NCBI RefSeq assembly: GCF_001029435.1
Contig: NZ_LDOV01000021.1
Coordinates: 54,073-118,072 of the forward strand
Length of the DNA stretch: 64,000 nucleotides
Reading direction: 5' to 3'
From: Photobacterium aphoticum
GTDB lineage: Bacteria > Pseudomonadota > Gammaproteobacteria > Enterobacterales > Vibrionaceae
In this document: positions 1 through 8,688 of the stretch, one piece after another
How the letters are laid out: every line of letters starts with the position of its first letter
How positions within the stretch are numbered: the stretch's first letter is position 1
Notes under the pieces: model-generated
What the model was told of the DNA's origin: nothing
Databases searched by the model: none
The model's input: only the letters and a program-made list of their open reading frames with translations
Made by a program: the position numbers and the translations under genes

Positions 1-5
1 TGCAT
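1..5 (-). CDS. flgG: flgG start (partial, first codons only)
   Basis: Only the first five bases of this gene fall in the window: an ATG read leftward from position 5. A strong ribosome-binding site (AGGAG, positions 12-16 on the complement) lies just upstream of it. FlgG, the distal rod protein, is the expected next gene after flgF in the flgBCDEFG order, so the identity rests on context alone. Confidence 0.5.
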
Positions 6-26
6 ATCCTTTACTCCTAATAAACA

Positions 27-52
27 CCGCAGCACGCCACGGCCTGCTGCGG
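27..52 (-). other. Hairpin between flgF and flgG
   Basis: An 8-bp inverted repeat (CCGCAGCA at 27-34 and TGCTGCGG at 45-52) encloses a 10-nt loop in the flgF-flgG spacer. No proper T-tract follows on the leftward transcript. It is therefore better read as an mRNA-processing or translational element inside the operon than as a terminator. Confidence 0.4.
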
Positions 53-70
53 ATAAGGGTTCGGGCAGCC

Positions 71-799
71 TTAGCTGCGAATAATTCGATTACCGGTGGT
101 CGCCAGATCTTCGGCGGTTTTCATCATCTTGATTTGAAATTCAAAGTTACGAGACAACGAAATATTGGTGACCAGCGCATCAATCGCATTGACGTTGCTG
201 CTTTCCTGATAGCCCGACGCCACGGTCACGGCATCATCCGCATCGGCATCGTTAGCACCGGCCACACGGAACAAGCCGTCATCGGCCTTGAACAGCATCT
301 GCTTGTCCGGGTTCACCAATTTCAGGCGCTCCACTTCCTGCACCAGGCCGCCGCCGAGTGGCACCACCGAAATCGTGCCGTCACTGCCGATATCCAGCTG
401 CTCGTATTCCGGCAACACAATCGGCCCGCCCATGCCGACCACCGGGCGATCACCCAGCATCAGCTCACGGTTGGCGGTCAGGTGGAAGTTACCACTGCGG
501 GTGTAGGCTTCGTCGTACTCGCCGGCCATCACCGCAAAGAACCCTTCGCCACGGATCGCTAAATCCAGCGGGTTATCGGTGTGCTGCAAGGTACCGGCAG
601 AGAAATCGGTGCCGCCCATGCGCGCCGCCACCAGCGAGCGGGTCTGCAACCCTTCGCCGTTGATATCGATGGTTTCTGCCATTTCGACATCAGCACGAAA
701 GCCGGCTGTATTGACGTTGGCCAGGTTATTGGCATGCACCTGCTGCGCCATCATGGTGCGGCTGGCGCCCGACATGGCGGTAAACAGCAACTTATCCAT
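71..799 (-). CDS. flgF: Flagellar proximal rod protein FlgF (lateral system)
   Basis: A 242-residue axial protein of the periplasmic rod, secreted through the flagellar type III system without a cleaved signal peptide. The N-terminus (MDKLLFTAMSGASRTMMAQQ, then NNLANVNTAGFRAD) is the flagellar rod/hook N-terminal domain. The central part has the hook-basal-body GEGFFAV motif and the C-terminus ends in a coiled-coil-forming region. Length matches FlgF. It lies 11 bp downstream of flgE in the leftward flgBCDEFG operon. Low similarity to polar FlgF cannot be measured here; assignment to the lateral set follows from the neighbouring lafK and motY. Confidence 0.93.
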   Translation of the reverse strand: MDKLLFTAMSGASRTMMAQQVHANNLANVNTAGFRADVEMAETIDINGEGLQTRSLVAARMGGTDFSAGTLQHTDNPLDLAIRGEGFFAVMAGEYDEAYTRSGNFHLTANRELMLGDRPVVGMGGPIVLPEYEQLDIGSDGTISVVPLGGGLVQEVERLKLVNPDKQMLFKADDGLFRVAGANDADADDAVTVASGYQESSNVNAIDALVTNISLSRNFEFQIKMMKTAEDLATTGNRIIRS

Positions 800-810
800 T
801 CATCCCGCCC

Positions 811-2022
811 TTACAGGTTCTGGAACAGGATTTGTGTCATTTCCTGTGCCACTTGAATGGTTTTGGCGTTGGCCTGGTAGTTACTCTGGGCAGACATCAA
901 GCCCACCATTTCACTGGTCAGATCCACGTTAGAGTTTTCGTACATACCGGTACGCAGGGCGCCCAACTGACCGGTGCCCGGTGCGCCGACCAATGGCGAG
1001 CCCGAGGCAAAGGTGTGTGTCCACGCCGTGCCGCCCGCTTGTTGCAAGCCTTCCTGATTCGGGAAACGCGCCAGTGCTACCTGACCCTGCTGCTTCACTT
1101 CACCGTTGGAGTAACGGGTATACACCGAGCCGTCAGCGTCGAAGTACCAACCTGCAACCTGACCCGGCGCGTGGCCGTTTTGGGTGTTTTTGTTGATAGA
1201 GAATTCACTGCCGAACTGCGTCACTTCCGATACGTTCATCGCCAGTGTTTGTGCCGCTGCGCCGTTATCTGGCGTGAAGGCCAAATCAATGGCAGCGGTC
1301 GGTGCGGTCATGTTGCCCTTGCCGTCAAACGTCATGTCGATGCCGTCTTTCGGGCTGGTCGGCACCTCACCGTCCACGCGGTAATGCACCTTCCACGTGT
1401 TATCTGCTGTTTTCACGTAGTACTGCGTCACTTCGTGCTCGCCGCCCAGTGAGTCGTACACGGTCGACGTGGCGCTCGAAGTGAAGGTCGACGGATCTTC
1501 CGGATCAAACGCGTGTTTAGTGGTATCAATGATGGCGGAGTTCGCATCCAGGTTCAGGCCGATATCGATGCTGCTGGTCTGCTTGGATGGCATGTCACCG
1601 GTCGCAATACGCAGATCCGACAAGGTACCGGTCTGTAGGGTGCCGGTCGCGGTCACGCCATAGCCCTGCAAACGGCTGCCGTCGCTGCTCACCAGATAGC
1701 CGTCGGCATCCATGCTGAAAACGCCGTTACGGGTGAACAAGTCCTGCCCGTTGCTTTTCACCATAAAGAAGCCTTCGCCGTTAATGGCCAAGTCGCCGTT
1801 ACGGCCGGTCGGTGTGGTGGTACCGGTCATGAAGCTTTGGCGTACTGCAGCCACTTCTACCCCGTTCATCTGACCGCCGCCAAACTCTGGCGCGTAGATG
1901 TCCTGGAATTCTGTGCGTGATGATTTGTAACCCACCGTGCCCACGTTCGCGATGTTGTGGCTGATGGTGTTCATCTGCTCAGAAGTGGCGCGCAAGCCGC
2001 TCAAACCCACATTAATTGACAT
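811..2022 (-). CDS. flgE: Flagellar hook protein FlgE (lateral system)
   Basis: A 403-residue hook subunit that polymerises into the flexible joint between rod and filament. The N-terminus MSINVGLSGLRATSEQMNTI followed by SHNIANVGTVGYKSSRTEFQ is the canonical axial-protein domain. The middle has GEGFFMV and a long variable D1/D2 region. The C-terminus (VDLTSEMVGLMSAQSNYQAN) is the hook C-terminal helix. It is 19 bp downstream of flgD in the same operon, and its length is typical for FlgE. Confidence 0.95.
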   Translation of the reverse strand: MSINVGLSGLRATSEQMNTISHNIANVGTVGYKSSRTEFQDIYAPEFGGGQMNGVEVAAVRQSFMTGTTTPTGRNGDLAINGEGFFMVKSNGQDLFTRNGVFSMDADGYLVSSDGSRLQGYGVTATGTLQTGTLSDLRIATGDMPSKQTSSIDIGLNLDANSAIIDTTKHAFDPEDPSTFTSSATSTVYDSLGGEHEVTQYYVKTADNTWKVHYRVDGEVPTSPKDGIDMTFDGKGNMTAPTAAIDLAFTPDNGAAAQTLAMNVSEVTQFGSEFSINKNTQNGHAPGQVAGWYFDADGSVYTRYSNGEVKQQGQVALARFPNQEGLQQAGGTAWTHTFASGSPLVGAPGTGQLGALRTGMYENSNVDLTSEMVGLMSAQSNYQANAKTIQVAQEMTQILFQNL

Positions 2023-2041
2023 GATTAATCCTTGTTATTCG

Positions 2042-2719
2042 TTATACGGTGATTTCACGCATGTCGTACATCGACATAACGCCTACGCCTTTCAGGCTCA
2101 GCATGATGGCGCCGCCATCTGCCGGGATGTTGACCGACTCGACGTCTGCCGCGATCATGATCTTCTGCGACCATGCCTCACCGCCGGTTTCGGCCATCAC
2201 TTCAAAGCTGTACTCGCCGGTGCCCAGCTCATCACCGTCAATGGTGAATTCCGCCATCCCGGCACCCTGCGGGCCCAATTCAATTTTGTCGACCAGCTCA
2301 CCGCTGTCGTCGTACACCATCACCGTCGCTTTATCGACAGCCTGATCGAACTTCACACGCCCTTCCAGCGTCTGGCCTTCGCTGACATCCAGCTCGCCTT
2401 TGACGTCCATCAGCACTTTCTTGCCGACCAAGTTCGTGGCCTGCAGCATTTCCAGGTTGGTGATCCCGATGTTCATGTTCATCATGCCCATCTTGACCCC
2501 TTCCAAGCTTTCTACCGCTGACATCATGCCAAGCTGAGTCAGGTACTGGGTGCCGTCGGTCGGGTTGAGCGGGTTCTGGTTTTGGATCTGTGCCACCATC
2601 ATGGTCAGAAAGCCATTGCTGGTTGGCACGGTGCCATTGCCGCTGACATTCGGCTCTTCGCTGGTACGGACCTGCTCCTGGCTGTACTGAGCGGTGGTTC
2701 TGATTTGCGCTAAGCTCAT
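2042..2719 (-). CDS. flgD: Hook assembly scaffold FlgD
   Basis: A 225-residue hook-capping protein needed for polymerisation of FlgE and later discarded. Residues 35-70 carry the diagnostic FlgD sequence FLTMMVAQIQNQNPLNPTDG followed by TQYLTQLGMMSAVE. The C-terminal half resembles the FlgD tudor/FnIII-like module with a GTGEYSFEV strand. It sits between flgC and flgE in standard order. No unusual feature is seen. Confidence 0.93.
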   Translation of the reverse strand: MSLAQIRTTAQYSQEQVRTSEEPNVSGNGTVPTSNGFLTMMVAQIQNQNPLNPTDGTQYLTQLGMMSAVESLEGVKMGMMNMNIGITNLEMLQATNLVGKKVLMDVKGELDVSEGQTLEGRVKFDQAVDKATVMVYDDSGELVDKIELGPQGAGMAEFTIDGDELGTGEYSFEVMAETGGEAWSQKIMIAADVESVNIPADGGAIMLSLKGVGVMSMYDMREITV

Positions 2720-2729
2720 TTGCTACTCC

Positions 2730-3149
2730 TTAGCCGGTCTGGCCCAGACGCAAAATGCTCTGCTGCATACTGCGTGCGCGGCTCATGACATCCACGTTAG
2801 TTTCAAAGTTACGTGATGCCGCCATCATGTCGGCCATCTCTTCCACCACGTTCACCGTGGAATGGAACACATAACCGTCTTTGTTCGCTTGCGGATGGTG
2901 CGGCTCATAACGGCGCAGCAGTGGCTCGTCACTTTCAATCACTTCATCCACCTGCACCTTGGCGCCGGCCACCGCACTGTTCATATCAAACATCACGGTC
3001 GAGAACACCGGACGCTTGGCGCGGTAGGCATCGGCTTCAGAGCCCGAGACCACATCGGCGTTGGCCATGTTGCTGGCCACGGTGTTCAGACGGATGGTCT
3101 GTGCAGACATGGCAGAGCCGGCAATTTCATAAATACTGGAAAACGACAT
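2730..3149 (-). CDS. flgC: Flagellar proximal rod protein FlgC
   Basis: A 139-residue rod protein. The N-terminus contains the axial motif (IRLNTVASNMANADVVSG). The C-terminus has the FlgC-type NVVEEMADMMAASRNFETNV, which forms the terminal helix packed in the rod. Length and order, immediately downstream of flgB (2-bp gap) and upstream of flgD, fit the family. Confidence 0.94.
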   Translation of the reverse strand: MSFSSIYEIAGSAMSAQTIRLNTVASNMANADVVSGSEADAYRAKRPVFSTVMFDMNSAVAGAKVQVDEVIESDEPLLRRYEPHHPQANKDGYVFHSTVNVVEEMADMMAASRNFETNVDVMSRARSMQQSILRLGQTG

Positions 3150-3151
3150 AC

Positions 3152-3526
3152 TTACTGTCCGTTAATGGCCTGCTTCAGGCCGCTGATTTTCATGTTGAGG
3201 AAGCTCATGCTGGTTTCAAACGCCATGGCATTGCTGGCAAACGCTGCCTGCTCAATCCCCAGCTCCACGGTGTTACCATCCTGCGATGGTTGTGGTGACA
3301 CGCGGTACAACAATTCGTGCTCGGCCGGTCGCTGACGACGGGCCAGATGTTGCTGTCGCGAGGTGGTCGCGATTTCTGCCATCGCGTCTTCAAAACTGAT
3401 ATCACGCGCTTTGTAATGCGGGGTATCCACGTTCGCCAGGTTGCTTGCCAGCACCTTGGCGCGTTGTGTTCTAAAGGCCAATGTATTAGGGTGTACCCCC
3501 AATGCCTGTTCAAAATTGATTGCCAT
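3152..3526 (-). CDS. flgB: Flagellar proximal rod protein FlgB
   Basis: A 124-residue rod protein beginning MAINFEQALGVHPNTLAFR, with the rod motif LASNLANVDTPHYKARDISF. The frame stays open upstream to a GTG at 3568. That start would lie upstream of the predicted transcription start of the sigma54-type promoter at 3565-3579, and family members begin at the MAI/MSI position, so the ATG at 3526 is preferred. First gene of the leftward flgBCDEFG operon, divergent from flgA. Confidence 0.92.
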   Translation of the reverse strand: MAINFEQALGVHPNTLAFRTQRAKVLASNLANVDTPHYKARDISFEDAMAEIATTSRQQHLARRQRPAEHELLYRVSPQPSQDGNTVELGIEQAAFASNAMAFETSMSFLNMKISGLKQAINGQ

Positions 3527-3564
3527 CAGCGTCTGCTCATCCGAACGATAATGAACGAGCTTAT

Positions 3565-3579
3565 ACACTATTCATGCCA
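3565..3579 (-). promoter_or_regulatory. Candidate sigma54 promoter of flgBCDEFG
   Basis: Read leftward, the sequence TGGCATG-N4-GTGT matches the -24/-12 consensus TGGCACG-N4-TTGC at the essential GG and most flanking bases. It is imperfect at -12 (GT instead of GC). A start site near 3553 would give a short leader before the flgB ATG at 3526. Sigma54 control fits the lafK-encoded activator in this cluster. Confidence 0.45.
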
Positions 3580-3613
3580 ACTTTATTGGCTTTGCATTTC
3601 AAAGACTTAAGAA

Positions 3614-4351
3614 ATGAAAGATGCCGTAAAACGGGCGATGCGGAACCCCCGCTTCCGCTCGGAAACAGGCCGGCTGCTGTGTACGCTGCTGATCACGGTT
3701 CTGGGCAGTGCACTGCCGGCACAGGCCGCCCCGCTCGAGCAGCAAGTCACGCGCTATCTGAAAAAAGAAGTGAATCGCTATGCCCGCACGGTCGGCAGTC
3801 AGGATGTCACCATCCAACTCAAATCCCTGCCCGGTGATAACGATTGTGATCACCCGCTGCAGATGAGCCTCAATAATCCGGAACAACCGGTGGGACGGGT
3901 CGGGGTCTCGATCACCTGCCAGCGACCGCAGTTTTGGAAAGCCCGTGCGTATGCGGACGTGGATGTGTACCTGAAACTGGTGACCACCACGCGCCTGCTC
4001 AACCGGGACACGCCGATCACCGCCCGCGATCTGACCCGTACCCGCACCAGCTTGCGTCACTTACGCCAAGGTTATTTCACCCAGGCCAAGGCCGTGATCG
4101 GCCAGCACAGCCGCCGGAAAATTCAGCCGGGGACGGTACTGACCCCACGCATGATTGAGCCCGCCGAGCTGATTGCCCGTGATGATGTGGTGACGATCGT
4201 CGCCAAACAGCCGGGCTTTAAAGCCAGCATGAAAGGCATCGCGTTGGAGAATGGTCATCAAGGCGAGAAAATCTGGGTGCGTAACCTGTCTTCCGGCAAG
4301 AAAGTGATGGCGCGCATTGAGTCGCCGCACACGGTCGTGACGCAATTCTAG
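3614..4351 (+). CDS. flgA: Flagellar P-ring assembly chaperone FlgA
   Basis: A 245-residue periplasmic protein required for P-ring assembly. Residues 1-38 form a Sec signal peptide (basic N-region, hydrophobic LLCTLLITVLG, cleavage near AQA-AP). The mature part ends in a SAF-like domain with RDDVVTIVAKQPGFKASMKG and a C-terminal GEKIWVRNLSSGKKVMARI, typical of FlgA. It is divergent from flgB with only 87 bp between the two ATGs and is followed by flgM and flgN. Confidence 0.92.
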   Translation: MKDAVKRAMRNPRFRSETGRLLCTLLITVLGSALPAQAAPLEQQVTRYLKKEVNRYARTVGSQDVTIQLKSLPGDNDCDHPLQMSLNNPEQPVGRVGVSITCQRPQFWKARAYADVDVYLKLVTTTRLLNRDTPITARDLTRTRTSLRHLRQGYFTQAKAVIGQHSRRKIQPGTVLTPRMIEPAELIARDDVVTIVAKQPGFKASMKGIALENGHQGEKIWVRNLSSGKKVMARIESPHTVVTQF

Positions 4352-4470
4352 TGCGACCAACAGAAAAGGATTTTTTTGTGGGCTATTTCAACAAAAGGGG
4401 TTAAGCAGATAGAATTTCGGTCGCTTATGCCTATTGAACCCTGTTGCTCACTGATATTCAGGCTATCACC

Positions 4471-4731
4471 ATGATTGGAAAAATCACCTATAACACCCAA
4501 CCGGCCTCGCTGTCGCACAGCCAGCCTGATGCCAAAGTGGCCGACAAGGCCAAGATCACTGATTCATCGCTGACGCCTCTGCAACAGGCGCGTCAGGCAT
4601 CCGCACAACAAAGCGATGTGGATATGGACAAAGTCGCGGCCGCCAAAGCCCTGCTGCGCAGCCGTGACAGCGGCGTCAACCTTGACAGTCTGGCGTCGTC
4701 GATGATTGATTTCTATCAGGATGAGGCGTAA
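4471..4731 (+). CDS. flgM: Anti-sigma28 factor FlgM
   Basis: An 86-residue protein starting MIGKITYNTQP. It binds and inhibits the flagellar sigma28 factor until it is exported through the finished hook. The C-terminal half has the FlgM sigma-binding helices (DMDKVAAAKALLRSRDSGVN, then LDSLASSMIDFYQ). The frame is open from a TTG at 4444, but the ATG at 4471 gives the usual FlgM N-terminus and length. The stop codon overlaps the flgN start (TAATG). Confidence 0.9.
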   Translation: MIGKITYNTQPASLSHSQPDAKVADKAKITDSSLTPLQQARQASAQQSDVDMDKVAAAKALLRSRDSGVNLDSLASSMIDFYQDEA

Positions 4732-5165
4732 TGGCAAACCACGGCCCGCTGATCAAACAGCTGTTGAATGACTTGTCACAAGACGTGAAAGGCTACCAGC
4801 AACTGGCGCTGCAACTGAAGCAACAACACCTGTTACTGACTAACCGTGACAGCAACGCGCTGCTGAGCCTGAATCAGGACTTGGATCAGGTGATGGCAAC
4901 CCTGAGTCACCACGCTAAACAGCGGGCGGAAAGCATGACCACACTGGGTCTGACACAGGATGACCAAGGCATGCAACGCTTGTTTGCGGCGCTGCCGGCC
5001 CCGCTGAATCAGCAAGGCCGTCAGTTATGGCAACAGCTGCACAAGCTGACGCTGGAGTGCCAGTCCCTCAACAACCAGAATGGTCGTCTGCTGGCGCACC
5101 AAAAACAGTTGATGGATAAACTGCTCAAACCCGAGCAGCAATACTGTTACGGCCCGGCAGTCTAA
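4731..5165 (+). CDS. flgN: Flagellar export chaperone FlgN
   Basis: A 144-residue, strongly helical, glutamine-rich protein. In FlgN proteins this fold escorts the hook-associated proteins FlgK and FlgL to the export gate. The sequence is poorly conserved, so the call rests on length, helical coiled-coil character (heptad-like Leu and Gln spacing) and position directly after flgM with translational coupling. It converges on fliJ, 42 bp away, with no obvious terminator between them. Confidence 0.82.
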   Translation: MANHGPLIKQLLNDLSQDVKGYQQLALQLKQQHLLLTNRDSNALLSLNQDLDQVMATLSHHAKQRAESMTTLGLTQDDQGMQRLFAALPAPLNQQGRQLWQQLHKLTLECQSLNNQNGRLLAHQKQLMDKLLKPEQQYCYGPAV

Positions 5166-5207
5166 CGGTAACACGATCATCGCCGCGCACAGGGTGATCT
5201 GACCGGG

Positions 5208-5636
5208 TTAACGGCCACGCACAAAACGCTGCATGGCCAACTCATCCAACATTTTTTGCTCTTGCTTGTCGCGACGCTGCTGCATCACCGCTTCCCGCTT
5301 GGCGACCACCGTCTCGCCCATTTTGACCTGACGGTGCTGATCCACCAGACGCTGATTCAGGCTGCGCATTTCCACTTCCGTCAACGCCATCTCCTGACGC
5401 TGCAAGCGGGTCAGGTTATCGACCTGATGACGAAAACGGCCGATCCCTTTGAGCATCATGGCCGAGGTCTGATGGCCGCTGGCCAACGCGTATTGCGCAG
5501 GCAGATCTTCCAATAACGCCAACCGCTGTTGGTGGGCCTGATACTGTTGCTGCAACTGGCCTTGGCTTTGCTTGAGGTCGTCAAACTTGCCCTGCTGCTG
5601 CAACTGCCAGGTTTTCAATACCGCTAAGCGACGCAT
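5208..5636 (-). CDS. fliJ: Flagellar export protein FliJ (lateral system)
   Basis: A 142-residue, all-helical, Gln/Arg-rich protein forming an antiparallel coiled coil. FliJ is the stalk-like subunit of the FliH-FliI-FliJ export ATPase and recycles chaperones. The call rests on length, charge pattern, coiled-coil character and location one base downstream of fliI as last gene of the motY-lafK-fliEFGHIJ unit. Confidence 0.82.
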   Translation of the reverse strand: MRRLAVLKTWQLQQQGKFDDLKQSQGQLQQQYQAHQQRLALLEDLPAQYALASGHQTSAMMLKGIGRFRHQVDNLTRLQRQEMALTEVEMRSLNQRLVDQHRQVKMGETVVAKREAVMQQRRDKQEQKMLDELAMQRFVRGR

Positions 5637-5637
5637 C

Positions 5638-6981
5638 TCAGCTCATGCCTCTCGATAACTGCAGTAACTGCAACTGGCTGTCCTGCAACGTCACCTTTTC
5701 ATCCATCCGCTGTTGCAAGAACTGGCAGATGGCCGGATAACTGCGCACGGCTACATCCAACTGCGGATCTTGCCCCTGCTGATAGCCGCCAAGGGAAATC
5801 AGATCCTGTACCTGACGGTAGCGGGCATACAACTGCTTGATGCGTTGTGCCTGTGACAACTGATCTTGGCTGACCACTTGTGGCATGGCACGGCTGATCG
5901 ACTGTTCGATATCAATGGCCGGGTAATGCCCCTGCTCAGCCAGTTCACGGTTAAGCACGATGTGCCCGTCCAAAATGGCGCGCGCGGCATCGGCGATCGG
6001 ATCTTGCTGATCGTCCCCTTCCGATAACACGGTATAAAACGCGGTGATCGATCCGCGCTCAGTCGCCCCGTTACCAGCCCGCTCCACCAACTGCGGCAGC
6101 AAACTGAACACCGACGGCGGATAGCCTTTGGTGGCTGGCGGCTCGCCCACGGCCAAGGCAATCTCACGCTGGGCCTGCGCATAACGGGTCAGAGAATCCA
6201 TCAGCAATAACACGTCGTGGCCCTGATCGCGAAAGTACTCGGCGATACGGTGACACAGCACCGACGCACGTAAACGCATCAGCGGCGGATCATCAGCCGG
6301 CGAGGCAATCACCACCGCATGCTTCATGCCTTCTTCTCCGAGCGAGTGCTCGATAAATTCCCGCACCTCACGGCCACGTTCACCAATCAAGCCCACCACG
6401 GTGATTTCGGCGGTGGTATTGCGGGTCATCATGCCCAACAACACACTTTTACCCACGCCACTGCCGGCAAACAGACCCATACGCTGGCCCTTGCCGACAC
6501 TGAGCATGCCGTTAATGGCTTTGACACCGACATCCAACTGCTGGGAAATCGGCAAGCGCTTGAGGGGGTTAATGCTCTCCCCTTGTAAGCTGATCCTGTG
6601 CTCCTGGGTCACCGGACCTTTGTCATCCAGCGGCTCACCCAAGCCGTTAAACACCCGGCCCAGCATGCCGTAGCCGACATTGATTTTACTGTCGCCGTGC
6701 AGCGGTAATACCCGGCTGCCCGGGCGTAAACCGGTCGCATGACGGATCGGCATCAAGACCGAGGCGTGGCGGTCAAACCCCACCACTTCCGCTTCAATCA
6801 GATCGCCCTGATCGTTTTCCACCATGCAACGCTGGCCGGTCGACAAACGGCAGCCTACGGCTTCCATCGTCAACCCGGCCATGCGAACCAAGCGGCCATA
6901 GGTACGCGCCACCGGCACATCCGGCACACGCGCCATCGCCATACTGAGCTTGGCCGCGAGTTCTTCAGATAAATTACGCAT
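5638..6981 (-). CDS. fliI: Flagellum-specific export ATPase FliI (lateral system)
   Basis: A 447-residue AAA-type ATPase related to F1-beta that energises flagellar type III export. The Walker A loop AGSGVGKS lies near residues 172-179. LLLMDSLTRYAQAQREIALA is the Walker B region and SVFSLLPQLVERAG a conserved family motif. An upstream in-frame start at 7008 exists. The ATG at 6981 gives the standard MRNLSEEL N-terminus and an 8-bp coupling overlap with the end of fliH (ATGCGTAA), so it is preferred. Confidence 0.94.
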   Translation of the reverse strand: MRNLSEELAAKLSMAMARVPDVPVARTYGRLVRMAGLTMEAVGCRLSTGQRCMVENDQGDLIEAEVVGFDRHASVLMPIRHATGLRPGSRVLPLHGDSKINVGYGMLGRVFNGLGEPLDDKGPVTQEHRISLQGESINPLKRLPISQQLDVGVKAINGMLSVGKGQRMGLFAGSGVGKSVLLGMMTRNTTAEITVVGLIGERGREVREFIEHSLGEEGMKHAVVIASPADDPPLMRLRASVLCHRIAEYFRDQGHDVLLLMDSLTRYAQAQREIALAVGEPPATKGYPPSVFSLLPQLVERAGNGATERGSITAFYTVLSEGDDQQDPIADAARAILDGHIVLNRELAEQGHYPAIDIEQSISRAMPQVVSQDQLSQAQRIKQLYARYRQVQDLISLGGYQQGQDPQLDVAVRSYPAICQFLQQRMDEKVTLQDSQLQLLQLSRGMS

Positions 6982-7684
6982 CGGCCAACAGGGTATCCTT
7001 GACCACATCCATGCACGCGGCGAGACGCTCTTCGCTGTCCACCAACGCTTCTGAGTCCGCCGTCACCACGCGGCAGCTGCCGATGGTCAGGCTCTCATCC
7101 TGCTGCACATTCCACTGCGCCACCTGATCCGGCACCAGTTCCAGCAAACGCTGGCTGTCCTGCGGGTTCAGGTACACGGTCAGATCCGGTTTGTGCTCCG
7201 GCAATTGCTGCAAGGTTTCTTCAATCAGGTTGACCATCTGGCCGGGCTGTAGGGTCAGCTCCGCGCGGATCACCTGACGGGTTACCTTCATCACCAAATC
7301 ACACAGCATTTCGCTTTGCTGCTGTACATGGTGATGAAAGGCTTGTTGGATCTGATCTTTCAGGTGCCCGCTCGCCTGCAACACTCCAGCGACATGCTGT
7401 TGCGCCTGCAAGCGGCCTTCCTGTAACCCTTGCTGACGACCCTGCTCATGGCCGTCACGCTGGCCGACCTGCAACCCTTGGTTCACTCCGTCCTGGTAAC
7501 CTTGCTCGTGGCCTTTTTGCAGGCCATCCTGAAACCCGTTGTTGAACTCATCCTGGTAGCTGCTGCCCCCGTCATCGCCAAACAGATCGTCTTCGGTCGC
7601 GGTCACCAACGGCGGGTAGCGATAGTTACGAAACTCTCCCAACCCCGGGGAGAAAATCGGCACGGGCTGATCGTTTTTCATCAT
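6974..7684 (-). CDS. fliH: Flagellar assembly protein FliH (lateral system)
   Basis: A 236-residue regulator of FliI that links the ATPase to the C ring. Residues 50-90 form an unbroken run of glycine every fourth residue (11 glycines, ten GxxxG units), a known FliH signature that packs helices tightly. The C-terminal domain resembles V-type ATPase subunit E (VIRAELTLQPGQMVNLIEET). Its ATG overlaps the fliG stop (ATGA) and its end overlaps fliI. Confidence 0.92.
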   Translation of the reverse strand: MMKNDQPVPIFSPGLGEFRNYRYPPLVTATEDDLFGDDGGSSYQDEFNNGFQDGLQKGHEQGYQDGVNQGLQVGQRDGHEQGRQQGLQEGRLQAQQHVAGVLQASGHLKDQIQQAFHHHVQQQSEMLCDLVMKVTRQVIRAELTLQPGQMVNLIEETLQQLPEHKPDLTVYLNPQDSQRLLELVPDQVAQWNVQQDESLTIGSCRVVTADSEALVDSEERLAACMDVVKDTLLADA

Positions 7685-8688
7685 TCCACCACCGGCTCAT
7701 TGAACAACTGCAATTCCACCTCGCCTTGTTCGGCCAAGGTGCGTAACAACTGCACCAACTGCTGACGGGCCTCTTCCACCGCGCTGACACGCACGCGGCC
7801 TTTGCCTTCAATCGCTTCACGCAGGTACTGCGCGGCACGTTTGGGCATGGTGCCGTACAGGCGATCCATCAACTCGGCATCGGCGCCTTTCAGGGCGGTC
7901 GCCAGCAGATCCTGATCCGCTTCTTCCACCAAGCGCTCCAGCGTGGCATCGCTTTGACGCACCAGCACGCTGAAGTTGTACATCTTGCTCTCTAGGCGAT
8001 TGACCAGCGCGGAGTCCATCTCGCGCAATCCGGCCATCACCCCTTCGCTGCGACTGCCGTCCAAGCGGTTGATGATCTCGCTGGCTTTTTGCGTGCCGTC
8101 AATCAGGGTGCTGTTTTGCTGGCCAACCTGCGACAGGAATTTATCCAGCAACACCTGCACTTCATAAATCATGTCCGGGTGGATTTCATTTAAGTTGGCC
8201 AGACGGTACAGCAGATCATCCAAGCCTTCTTGCGGCAACAACGTCAGCAGTTTGGTGGCCACATCCGGATCCAAATAGGCCAGAAACACCGCCTGCATCT
8301 GCGGGTGCTCACCGGCGATCAATTCCACCAGCTTATTGGGCTCCAACCACTGCAAACGCTGCAAGTTGTGTTTGAGCGAATCGCCGTAGATCGAATCCAG
8401 CAGCGGCTGGGACAACGACTGGCCCAGCGCTTTGTTCAGAGTGCGTTCCAGGTAACTGCGGGATGCCCCCGAGATCCCGGACTCGGTGCGAAAATCATTG
8501 AAGAAACGGCTGAACACCGCTTCGACCTGATCTTTTTTCACCGCCGGGATCCCCGCCATGGCGATAGAGAGTTGACGCACCTGCTCGCGCTCCAATTGTT
8601 TGAGCACGTTAGCGGCGGCTTCTTCGCCCATACTCAGTAACAGGATCGCCGCCTGTTCAATATCGGGCTTCATTTCAGTTGTCTGCAT
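7681..8688 (-). CDS. fliG: Flagellar motor switch protein FliG (lateral system)
   Basis: A 335-residue C-ring protein that couples stator ions to torque. The N-terminal domain contains AAILLLSMGEEAAANVLKQL, the middle carries the EHPQ motif (GEHPQMQAVFLAYLDPDVAT), and the C-terminal torque helix region includes MFNFSVL-like YNFSVLVRQSD and LKGADAELMDRLYGTMPKRA. The start at 8688 overlaps fliF by 14 bp; an in-frame ATG at 8673 would reduce this. No missing charged torque-helix block is obvious, but alignment would be needed to compare residues. Confidence 0.95.
   Translation of the reverse strand: MQTTEMKPDIEQAAILLLSMGEEAAANVLKQLEREQVRQLSIAMAGIPAVKKDQVEAVFSRFFNDFRTESGISGASRSYLERTLNKALGQSLSQPLLDSIYGDSLKHNLQRLQWLEPNKLVELIAGEHPQMQAVFLAYLDPDVATKLLTLLPQEGLDDLLYRLANLNEIHPDMIYEVQVLLDKFLSQVGQQNSTLIDGTQKASEIINRLDGSRSEGVMAGLREMDSALVNRLESKMYNFSVLVRQSDATLERLVEEADQDLLATALKGADAELMDRLYGTMPKRAAQYLREAIEGKGRVRVSAVEEARQQLVQLLRTLAEQGEVELQLFNEPVVE

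Noticed and set aside
3527..3568. N-terminal extension of flgB from GTG 3568
   Set aside because: It would start inside or upstream of the predicted promoter and departs from the family N-terminus.
4352..4470. Sigma28-type promoter upstream of flgM
   Set aside because: A TTAAG followed 15 bases later by TCGCTTAT was considered, but it matches the TAAAG-N15-GCCGATAA consensus too poorly to claim.
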